In this document: piece by piece, positions 56,033 to 64,000 of the stretch | How the letters are laid out: the number at the start of each line of letters is the position of its first letter | How positions within the stretch are numbered: the first letter of the stretch is position 1 | Position numbers and translations under genes: made by a program | From: Mantis religiosa | Lineage: Eukaryota > Arthropoda > Insecta > Mantodea > Mantidae | Assembly: GCA_030765055.1 (NCBI GenBank) | Contig: CM060947.1 | Coordinates: 260,898,940 to 260,962,939, forward strand | Length of the DNA: 64,000 bases | Reading direction: 5' to 3' | The notes under the pieces: generated by a model | What the model was told of the DNA's origin: nothing | Seen by the model: the letters and a program-made list of their open reading frames with translations, nothing else | Databases searched by the model: none

Positions 56033-57737
56033 CAAATTATTAGACTGAATGGTGAAACCTTAACATATACCGTTTATTTTCTATTTGTTTAACAGAAATA
56101 ATATTACAAATTTTTCAACTCTTAGTATTTTTATGCATTCCCTTAGCTTTTGTTACCATTTTGATGTGTTTAGGCGTGCTCTCTACAAGGGTGGAGCACT
56201 TTTCCTTTATTTCTTCATCTCTGTGCCAAATGCTTATCAGGCCCTCAGTAAGCTGAACTTTTGTTGCTATTTTCAATTTTTTCAATCTCTGTTTAACAAT
56301 ACCCCGCAGATTCTCTATTGGATTTAAATCAGGGCTATTCCCCGGCCATGGTAGTACTTTTACATTGTTTTCTTTGAGGAACTGGGTTACAGATTTTGCT
56401 CTATGGCAGGGAGCACTGTCATGCATGAACACAAAATCACCATTTGCGGAAATAGTCTTATTTCTAATACACCTTTATACTGTTTATGCTCCATAGATCC
56501 CACAACTATGTATAATCTTCCAGGTCCATGGTCCGACATACAGCTCCAGACCATTTTTGATGTTGAGTGCTTTACTCTTTGATCGACACACTGAGGGGAA
56601 AATGCTTCTTTATCTTTCCTCCTCACATATTGGCTGTTCTCTTCACATACTTCAAACATGGATTCATCTAAGAAAATTACCTGAAACAATAAAAACCTCT
56701 ATTAATATTAAACAGTTTTAAAATTGCTCAAAGATATGATAACAAAACCAGCAATGAGAGAAACAAAGTTTAGGCTGTTTATTTCATTTCCATAAAATTG
56801 ACATGTAAATATTTTAATTTTATGCTACATACAATTCTCATACTATTTATCTTTCTCCAAAATTCCACTGGATATTTCCGCATCTCTTTGGCCCATTCTA
56901 AACTTTTTTTTTTTTTTTTTTTTTTTTTTGCCATTGTAGGTGTCAGTTTAGCCTTTTTACGAGGCCTGCGTGCTGCTAAACTTGCTTCACATAATCTGCG
57001 AACTACTGAGGCTGATATTTCTGTACCGTACTCTTTAGTTGATTACTGAGGTCAATGCTGGATGCTCTTCTATTTTGTTTTGCCACCTACACAAGTTGTC
57101 TTTGCATCCTTGGTGATAGCTTTCTTATCCTCCCGCATTTTCCATCCCTTTGTGAGGTCAACGTCTCACCGAATGTTAAAGCTTGATTAATGTGACTAAC
57201 AGATTTTTGTGAAATACACAATTTCTTAGCTATTTCACGTTGTGACTAAAGAGTTTCCTTCAAAAGACTCTCAGTTACAGCTACTTTCCCTGGGGATAAG
57301 TCAGCAGTTTTACCCATAACCTGAATTTTGAATCAATGTGAATGCTAAGGATAAGATACACGATGTTACCTGGCTTGAGATCAATTAATAATAAATACTG
57401 GGGATATAATAGCCATACAACACAATAAAGGCAAATATTAACAATATTTAGTTACTACATCCACCAAATGAAAGCAATATCACAAAACAGTTGGATAAAC
57501 AGACATGAATAAAATGGCTGTTCTTAATTCAGATCTACCACCATATTACTATAAGTAAAAGAAAAATCCTCCAGCTATGATTAAGAGAGAAATTTCATTG
57601 AATATGCTTCATATTATAGCAAGGAAAAGAATTACGACAAATTGAAATACGTTACGGCGGTAAATAACTATTATTTTAAATGTTAAACTGAAGCAAAGAA
57701 AAAGATATGAATGAGTCTAATAATTTACACACGTCTG
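56033..57737 (-). mobile_element. Tc1/Tc3-like DD34E element
   Basis: Ends CAGACGTGTGCAAATTATTA (56033) and, inverted, CAGACGTGTGTAAATTATTA (57737), both flanked by TA. At 1.7 kb it is somewhat longer than usual; an AT-rich segment at 56700-56865 that separates two coding parts accounts for the excess. Confidence 0.9.
56115..57317 (-). pseudogene. DD34E Tc1-like transposase, possibly with an intron
   Basis: The protein starts MGKTADLSPGKVAVTESLLK at 57317, with one stop soon after, then SQREIAKKLCISQKSVSHIN (first HTH) and RIRKLSPRMQRQL (second HTH begins). A frameshift leads to ASVVRRLCEASLAARRPRKK and, after a run of about 24 T, FRMGQRDAEISSGILEK. An AT-rich gap of about 165 bp follows, ending TTTATTGTTTCAG, a good splice acceptor. 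The catalytic part then reads VIFLDESMFEVCEENSQYVR (first D), SKMVWSCMSDHGPG, FMHDSAPCHRAKSVTQFL (second D) and WPGNSPDLNPIENLRGIVKQ (Glu, 34 residues later). The three catalytic residues are intact. Confidence 0.85.
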
Positions 57738-57739
57738 TA

Positions 57740-58465
57740 AAAAAGTATAAGTAATCTTTAACGTGTATAGAAAGCCAGGTTTAAAGATTTGTTTTCATTA
57801 AAGTTTTGGGAAAGAATACGAGCGTTTATGACGTCACGCGTCTACATGGAGATAAAACCGCTATCTCTTAGCCAAGTGTTTACCCCAAGAAAGGCTCACA
57901 ACGGGTAACTTGGGAAACTTTCGCGATATTTTTTTATACAGTGATATGAAAATTGAAGTGCAGGTTTTTGCAGAAAACAAACGATGGAGAAGAAGAAGAA
58001 GTTGGTTTTCTCTCGGCATACAAACTGTGTTTTAAACAGCGAATGGTAGAGAAAAGAGAAGCACGATAATGAGAGAGGACGATCTTGTCGCTACACATTA
58101 CAATTAGCGGCTTCTGCTGCAGGAAATTTCTTATTTCATCAGGAAGACATGTTCGCCTTCTTTTTACTGCTGCTGCTGCCTTCTGGTGGTATGACTCCGC
58201 AACGAATATGGGGAGCGACATCTTAGCGAAAATACTGATAAAAGGACTTTCTGAATTATGTGGTGCTTCCTTCTTAAAGCGAACAAAACACAAACGGTAA
58301 TTCTTTCCACCAGGTTCCTTTTTCAAGACAAGAGAATGCTGCATTCCAGCCGAAAGTTACGAGTATATACTGAGAGTTTAGAGAAACTATATGATTTGAC
58401 CCTATGTATAAAAAGGAAGTTGTAGAGAAATAAAGAAGACCACAACTTTAGACAACGTTTTACAT
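57740..58465. other. No gene recognised
   Basis: Includes a minus-strand frame of 136 codons (58344-57934) with no recognisable domain and low-complexity AAAAVKRRR and SSSSPS parts. I do not call it a gene. Confidence 0.4.
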
Positions 58466-58469
58466 TAAA

Positions 58470-58870
58470 CATTTTTAAGTGTTTTAATTTTCTCAAATAC
58501 AGTCTTAACCAGAATACTTTCACATTTAATGGAAGCTTATACACTCAAACACATGGTTTAGCTATGGGTAATCCATTGTCTCCATTTTAGCTGACTTATA
58601 TATGTGTAACGTAGAAATTAAGGTAACGTCTACTAACTCAGACATATTCAAAGTATGGTATAGGTATCTTGATGATATTTTCGCCATCCTACCAAAGGAT
58701 GGAGCTTTAGAAATTCCTAACAATCAAGATGAGCCTATAAAATTCACCATGGAAATAGAAGTAAATGAAACACTACCATTTTTGTACTTAAAAATTTACA
58801 AATGCCATAATAAATTGAAGTTTGGTATATGCCAGCTACTCATATTTTATATAGTCTTAACCACTTGATT
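58470..58870 (+). pseudogene. Penelope-like reverse transcriptase fragment
   Basis: Reads FNFLKYSLNQNTFTFNGSLY, TQTHGLAMGNPLSP, a one-base frameshift near 58588, YMCNVEIKVTSTNSDIFKVW and YRYLDDIFAILPKDG (active-site Y-L-D-D), then PIKFTMEIEVNETLPFLYLK and IYKCHNKLKFGI. The H-G-L-A-M-G-x-P-L-S-P block with (Y/F)-x-D-D-I-F is the signature of Penelope-like retroelements. SINE1 sits just downstream. The endonuclease end of this class is seen at 30962-31140, but that is another copy. Confidence 0.82.
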
Positions 58871-58891
58871 AAGGATGACCATCTCTCTGTG

Positions 58892-59115
58892 CCCGCCTCG
58901 GTAGCGTGGTGGTAGCATGTCTGCCTCACGTTCAAGAGGTCCCGAGTTCGAATCTCGGTCAGGGTGAGTTACCTGGATAAAGCTTTTTCAGGGGTTTTCC
59001 CTCATCCTGTAAGAAGAACGTCGGGTAACTCTAAGCTCCATAAACCCTGGACTCATTTGAGCATCATTTCATCCATTCCATTCATCGTCCGATATGACTT
59101 AACGTTGGAGGACGT
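58892..59115 (+). mobile_element. SINE1 copy (plus)
   Basis: A tRNA-derived SINE. Head GCCCGCCTCGGTAGCGTGGT (A-box part) and GAGTTCGAATCTCGG (B box, 58945). The body has GGTTTTCCCTCATCCTG, CGGGTAACTCTAAGCTCC, CATTCATCGTCCGATATGAC and the end TTAACGTTGGAGGACGTA. The body is the source sequence of the 108-bp satellite at 11797-14075. Confidence 0.92.
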
Positions 59116-59414
59116 AAATTACAAACAAACAAAAATACCCATCTGTGAAAATTTGTCAAAAGTGCAAAAAAGTGAGAAAAAATGAGTTGACACTGTGTTT
59201 AAATTACTTATTTTGGCGATTTCTAATATCATTATAATTTTCAGCGCTTTTCATAATATAAATTGCTCCACACGATGTATCTTTCAAACTGGAAGCTTTT
59301 TTTTTTAATTTACGTCCGCCCCATATATTTCATATTCTTTGTTATCTCCATTTTGTGATTGTTAACACAAGACTGATACATTCTCGTAATATACGCAACA
59401 ATATAATATACAAT

Positions 59415-59645
59415 AATATACGTCCTCCAACGTTAAGTCATATCGGGCGATGAATAGAACGGGAGAAATCATGCTCAAATGAGATCAGGGTCCATGGAGC
59501 TTAGAGTTACCCGACGTTGGTCTTTCAGGATAAGGAAAAACCCCGGAAAAGACCTTATCCAGGTAACTCTCCCTGCCCAAGATTCGAACTCGGGACCTCT
59601 TGAACGTGAGGCAGACGCGCTACCCGCACGCTACCGAGGCGGGCT
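59415..59645 (-). mobile_element. SINE1 copy (minus)
   Basis: A second SINE1 copy, inverted, with the tRNA-like head at the right (B box complement at 59581-59597) and the same 3' end GGAGGACGTA at the left. With 58892-59115 it forms an inverted pair about 300 bp apart, tail to tail. Confidence 0.92.
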
Positions 59646-59929
59646 ACTGATATCTTTTAAACTGCCTGTACAGATTATTGTTACAACAGTTATGGCTCCA
59701 CAGCCAAAAATATTTATTAGCAGATCAAAGATAAAGTGTAACATCTTGCTACAAAAAAATAAACATGACATCCTATAAATAGCATTGCCCAAGAAACCCA
59801 ATAAATTTTCGAAAACACCAAAGTCAAAATCCGAATTTACTTGGAAGACCACGTAATAATTAAGTAAATTATTGGAAATTAATTGTTGTTTCACACTGGC
59901 CCTGTGTAAGCTACAGTATGGAAAAATAT

Positions 59930-60423
59930 TGTGACTTTGTGGGTTCGTGAAATTAAAAGTCCACTTGCACAAACTCAAAATGTTCTTTATTTCCACCGAA
60001 TTACAGTTGGAACACTTGCCGATTACACTGAATTACGTAGGGCACACAATTACAATTCGCCAGTTCGTCTGTCACAGGTCCACTCCACACTCACAATTAC
60101 GTACAACTCCTCGGATACACGTACACAGTCTTCCAGTCCGTTCGCTGTCACGGTGCTCCTCACAGCTGCTCGCCAAGAACTCAGCTCTCTCGCCAACTGC
60201 AGCCCCTTTTTATAGGAATATTGCTATTTCTGGAAGTCTCGCGGTGCATTGAATCACCTCGAAGGTTCCAGAAGTCAGGGAAGGGGAAAGAGAAGGCTAG
60301 CGATGTTTTTTCAACCACCCCCTCGTTGGCGCTACAAGATAAATGGGTAGGCGTGATAAATGCTTCCCGTCTGGTCCGTACCTGCCAGCTGGTCCTATCG
60401 AGAATTCCGATGTTCGGGTGACA
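59930..60423 (-). mobile_element. Solo LTR related to the gypsy element
   Basis: Starts TGTCACCCGAACATCGG on the minus strand and ends CACGAACCCACAAAGTCACA, as the LTRs at 5575 and 7542, but is clearly more diverged in the middle. No internal domain is next to it: it was left by recombination between two LTRs. Flanks are ATAT (left) and ATAC (right). Confidence 0.88.
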
Positions 60424-60439
60424 ATACAGTCAGACTGAA

Positions 60440-60535
60440 AAATTCAATGTCATAGCCGGGATTTGAACCACGGATCTTCTGATTGCTGTCCAACCGCTCT
60501 AACCCTTGAGCTACTATGCCGACATGACATTAATT
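60440..60535 (-). mobile_element. SINE2 tRNA-like domain (minus) of an inverted pair
   Basis: Minus-strand tRNA-like domain with TAGCTCAAGGGTTAGAGCGG (A-box part) and GTGGTTCAAATCCCGG (B box). It faces a plus-strand copy starting at 60560, and the two could form a long hairpin. Confidence 0.82.
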
Positions 60536-60559
60536 TCTCCAACTGACTCGTGTTTATCC

Positions 60560-60672
60560 CGATAAACAAATAATGTCGGCAAGTTGGCCATAGTAGTTGA
60601 AGGGTTAGAGCGGCTGGCCGGAGACCAGAAGATCTGTGGTTCAAATCCCGGCTATGGCATTGAATTTTTCAG
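60560..60672 (+). mobile_element. SINE2 tRNA-like domain (plus) of an inverted pair
   Basis: The domain at 60587-60659 starts GCCATAG and ends CTATGGCA, a perfect 7-bp acceptor-type stem, with GTTGAAGGGTTAGAGCGG and GTGGTTCAAATCCCGG inside. The anticodon-loop position is not a normal tRNA loop (no U before the anticodon). It is SINE-derived, not a tRNA gene. Confidence 0.82.
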
Positions 60673-60740
60673 TCTGACTCTATTTTTCCATACTTTAGCC
60701 TACACACGGCCAGTGTAAAAGAACAATTAATTTTCATTAA

Positions 60741-62066
60741 TTGTACCTAATAGTGGTCCGAACTATAAAGCCCTGCCTTAAAGTACTTACAGCATAGTAA
60801 GTCGTCATTAAGGTAGTTGTCTCATGTGTTTATGAGAACTCCTAGTGGTTTACCGGGAAAAACACGACTCAGTTGTACCTAATAGTGGTCCGAACTATAA
60901 AGCCCAGGCCTTAAAGTACTTACAGCATAGTAAGTCGTCATTAAGGTAGTTGTCTCATGTGTTTATGAGAACTCCTAGTGGTTTACCGGGAAAAACACGA
61001 GTCAGTTGTACCTAATAGTGGTCCGAACTATAAAGCCAGGCCTTAAAGTACTTACAGCATAGTAAGTCGTCATTAAGGTAGTTGTCTCATGTGTTTATGA
61101 GAACTCCTAGTGGTTTACCGGGAAAAACACGAGTCAGTTGTACCTAATAGTGGTCCGAACTATAAAGCCAGGCCTTAAAGTACTTACAGCATAGTAAGTC
61201 GCCATTAAGGTAGTTGTCTCATGTGTTTATGAGAACTCCTAGTGGTTTACCGGGAAAAACACGAGTCAGTTGTACCTAATAGTGGTCCGAACTATAAAGC
61301 CAGGCCTTAAAGTACTTACAGCATAGTAAGTCGTCATTAAGGTAGTTGTCTCATGTGTTTATGAGAACTCCTAGTGGTTTACCGGGAAAAACACGAGTCA
61401 GTTGTACCTAATAGTGGTCCGAACTATAAAGCCAGGCCTTAAAGTACTTACAACATAGTAAGTCGTCATTAAGGTAGTTGTCTCATGTGTTTATGAGAAC
61501 TCCTAGTGGTTTACCGGGAAAAACACGAGTCAGTTGTACCTAATAGTGGTCCGAACTATAAAGCCAGGCCTTAAAGTACTTACAACATAGTAAGTCGTCA
61601 TTAAGGTAGTTGTCTCATGTGTTTATGAGAACTCCTAGTGGTTTACCGGGAAAAACACGAGTCAGTTGTACCTAATAGTGGTCCGAACTATAAAGCCCGG
61701 GCCTTAAAGTACTTACAGCATAGTAAGTCGCCATTAAGGTAGTTGTCTCATGTGTTTATGAGAACTCCTAGTGGTTTACCGGGAAAAACACGAGTCAGTT
61801 GGACCTAATAGTGGTCCGAACTATAAAGCCCGGGCCTTAAAGTACTTACAACATAGTAAGTCGTCATTAAGGTAGTTGTCTCATGTGTTTATGAGAACTC
61901 CTAGTGGTTTACCGGGAAAAACACGAGTTAGTTGTACCTAATAGTGGTCCGAACTATAAAGGCCCGGCCTTAAAGTACTTACAGCATAGTAAGTCGTCAT
62001 TAAGGTAGCTGTCTCATGTGTTTATGAGAACTTCTAGTGGTTTACCGTGAAAAACGCGAGTCAGTT
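60741..62066 (+). repeat. 132-bp array: expanded segment of SINE2
   Basis: Ten head-to-tail copies of a 132-bp unit with ACCTAATAGTGGTCCGAAC, TTAAAGTACTTACAGCATAG and CCTAGTGGTTTACCGGGAAA; GAGTCAGTTG recurs every 132 bp (60999, 61131, 61263). Units are nearly identical. The part from CTTAC..TAGTAAGTCG to ACGAGTCA is the same segment that precedes the tRNA-like domain in SINE2 at 37990-38200, and the last unit runs directly into such a domain at 62067-62180. Confidence 0.94.
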
Positions 62067-62180
62067 GGAGAATTTAATGTCATGTCGGCACGTTGTCCAT
62101 AGTAGCTCAATGGTTTAGAGCGACTGGATGGCAACCAGAAGATCCGTGGTTCAAATCCCGGATATGGCACTGAATTTTCC
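62067..62180 (+). mobile_element. SINE2 tRNA-like domain closing the 132-bp array
   Basis: GAGAATTTAATGTCATGTCG then TAGTAGCTCAATGGTTTAGA (A-box part), GTGGTTCAAATCCCGG (B box) and GGCACTGAATTTTCC. It makes the array look like one SINE2 whose internal segment was multiplied. Confidence 0.85.
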
Positions 62181-63095
62181 TATCTTTCCATAAGTAAATC
62201 ATATTTTAGGTGCATTCACTGTCCTGTAGTGATGTGACTGTTACACATTAGATTAACCCTGTGTCGTGAGTTTTTTAGGAGCGCCGCTCGTCGCTAACTC
62301 GCGGAGCGTGGTAATTTAAGCTTCTCCTGAACGTTTGTTTTAATATCCTATGCCGGGGCTTAACGATCTAGAAATGATCTTATAACAGTTGCTCTTCGGT
62401 TTTTTCTTGTTCCTTTACTTTCCTACACTGAACTAAAAATAAGATCTGTCCTCTTCGTTAATTCCCTCCCCCCTCCACCTTCCTCTCCTGCATTTTCTTT
62501 CGTGCTTGTGTTTCGTGATGTTTTATTCATAAAATTCTCTATGCTCTGCACATTCCAGCACTGTAATTACTGTTTAAACACAACTTTCAAAACGACTGCA
62601 GATTTTCTGCCATTTTTATTTTCAGTTTTTTCCTTGCTAAATTACATGGCCTGGAAACAGAATAAATTTTTTAAAAAATATTCACTTCGAGATGGATAGA
62701 AAATTCTGTCATCTTAAGGTATTAGTTTTAACTAACGCGTTTATTTGTAATGATTTTGTAATATGTGCAAGGGAGACATTGAATATTTTGTAATTGATCG
62801 TGTTTTATCTTTAATTTATGGCAACAAACGCCTATCACAATGTGATAATTTATTAGTGTTTTAAATGGGAAGGCATTTGTTCTTGAGCGTTACTAATCCA
62901 TGTTTCACATAAGCTTGCCCCGTAACGGTTACGTGTCCTCATCACCTCTCATTGGCTGCTGTTGTGGTGCAGACTGATGTGCGGTAAAAATAGTTCGTTA
63001 TTTAACATGGTGATATATATTGGAAGAGAGTTGTCAAATTTATAGTTTCGTAACTGTTTGAATTAAATATATTACGCCACAGAGTTGATTTATCT
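62181..63095. other. No gene recognised
   Basis: AT-rich, with a T/C-rich stretch at 62400-62500. Frame 62502-62699 has no recognisable motif. Confidence 0.45.
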
Positions 63096-63098
63096 GAA

Positions 63099-63126
63099 AT
63101 GCCATGCCATGCCATGCCATGCCATG
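63099..63126. repeat. (ATGCC)n microsatellite at LINE 3' end
   Basis: Five to six copies of ATGCC at the 3' border of the minus-strand jockey LINE; on the LINE strand this is a GGCAT tail, possibly its natural end. Confidence 0.75.
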
Positions 63127-64000
63127 TTGTGCTGACTGGCTGTATATAGCCAGAAGGTTTTTCCTGCGTGCCCACCCGTTAAGGGTTTTACCGCAGGTAA
63201 GGTAGATTTCGGGATGTTGTAGGGTGAAATTTGGGTTTTTAGATTGGTGTTATTTATGAGGTTACAAGATGTACCTGGTGGTTGAAGGACAGGATGCAAC
63301 ACCTTGCACCCTGGTGTTTTTGTTTGTTTTACTTTGGGGAATAATTTTGATGCCAAGCTGCTTGTAAGGTTTATGTGGAGCTCAGCTTTAGCTGCTGTTA
63401 AGATTAGCTCCTGGGTTACCTCGGAAGCCCGCAAGCCATACGGGGTAACCGGTGCTGTCTAGAACGACGTCTATTGGGGTCATAATCTCCCAAGGATCTG
63501 ACAAGAGCGCTTCTATGATTAGGTAAACCTGCGTATAATTTTGATGCCCGGCGCCTAATTTCATCCTCCACGTATGGAAGACTCGAGGCCTCGTGAAGCA
63601 ACCTGGCAGGAAAATAACGTCCCACAGAATATATAGACCTGAGTCCTCTATTCTGTGCACGTTGGAGCCATGCTAGTCAGCTGTCTGCGGCCATGCCCCA
63701 GATCTTGCAGGCATAAAGCATAACCGGGATTACCAGCGCTCGGAAGAGGCATAACTTCATGCCAACTGGCATCGAGGTTGACCCCAGTATTGGATACAGG
63801 TAAGCGATTGCTCCCTGTACCTTCGCCGATCGGTCCCTGATGCGTTGGTGAAAAGTTAGACCCCTGTCTAAGTTAACACCTAGGTACTGCACGGAGTTGG
63901 TCCACTCTATCCTTCGACCTCGGTAGCTGAAGTTGGGGCAGTCAGCGGGAGTGTGGCGCTTTGTGAAATGTATGGCGTGGCTTTTGTCCGGATTAACGGA
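63127..64000 (-). pseudogene. Jockey-type LINE 3' part, cut by the window edge
   Basis: The minus-strand LINE enters from beyond 64000: KSHAIHFTKRHTPADCPNFS, VQYLGVNLDRGLTFHQRIRD, LCLFRALVIPVMLYACKIWG and one stop near 63677. It continues LAWLQRAQNRGLRSIYSVGR, FPARLLHEASSLPYVEDEI and RRASKLYAGLPNHRSALVRS, and decays after about 63400. The Y-L-G-V-x-L-D and (Y/L)-P-V-x-L-Y-A blocks are typical of the post-RT region of jockey elements. It is a different subfamily from the jockey at 44449-45689. The upstream RT should lie outside the window. Confidence 0.8.

Noticed and set aside
57934..58344. A 136-codon minus-strand frame as a host gene
   Set aside because: No domain, partly low-complexity, no start context or neighbouring exon; could be chance.
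60587..62168. tRNA genes (tRNA-like folds at 60587-60659 and 62096-62168; others in SINE heads)
   Set aside because: A and B boxes are present, but the anticodon loops are abnormal and each lies within a repeated SINE family.

Overview
This window looks like transposon-dominated, AT-rich intergenic DNA from an arthropod, most likely an insect with a large, repeat-rich genome. The reasons are the many mariner/Tc1 transposases, I-like and jockey-like LINEs, a Ty3/gypsy LTR element, Penelope-like fragments, hAT remnants and tRNA-derived SINEs of the kind that fill insect genomes. I found no convincing host gene, no true tRNA or rRNA gene and no CRISPR array. Almost every protein-like reading frame is a mobile-element gene, and nearly all are broken.

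Layout. 0-4 kb: a decayed mariner (A) and a second mariner (C) whose catalytic region is amplified about seven times in tandem. 4-4.7 kb: a 121-bp satellite. 5.6-8.0 kb: an internally deleted gypsy element with two LTRs. 8-9.3 kb: the RNase H end of an I-like LINE. 9.3-11.5 kb: another LINE split by mariner D. 11.8-14.1 kb: a 108-bp satellite. 14.3-18.2 kb: mariner E carrying a LINE and a SINE, then mariner F between two direct repeats. 18.6-26.6 kb: a nest of LINE, hAT, DD41D mariner, SINE and a CACTA-type element. 27.7-33 kb: two inverted copies of one mariner whose 3' ends are expanded into 85-bp arrays. 33.4-38.2 kb: mariner H, mariner D' and SINEs. 39.3-41.7 kb: a Tc1-like element containing about 0.93 kb of a tetranucleotide repeat. 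42-46.3 kb: transposase remnants and a jockey LINE nested in an I-like LINE. 46.3-51.2 kb: a second 121-bp satellite block between mariners I, J and B. 53.9-57.7 kb: a hAT-like gene split by a SINE, then a DD34E element. 58.5-64 kb: Penelope fragments, inverted SINE pairs, a solo LTR, a 132-bp array and a jockey LINE.

The main theme is tandem repeats that can be traced to mobile elements. The 108-bp satellite matches the body of SINE1, the 132-bp array is an expanded part of SINE2, the 85-bp array is the 3' coding end of a mariner, and the 145-bp array is a mariner catalytic segment. A second result is a CACTA-type element at 24220-25903. It has CACT ends and a TTA target duplication, sits inside a LINE, and carries a recurrent arthropod ORF family (LGAVSDEQGERFHQ motif). 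Removing it with one TTA makes the LINE frame continuous. Because everything was read by eye, boundaries without a stated target duplication are approximate to tens of bases.
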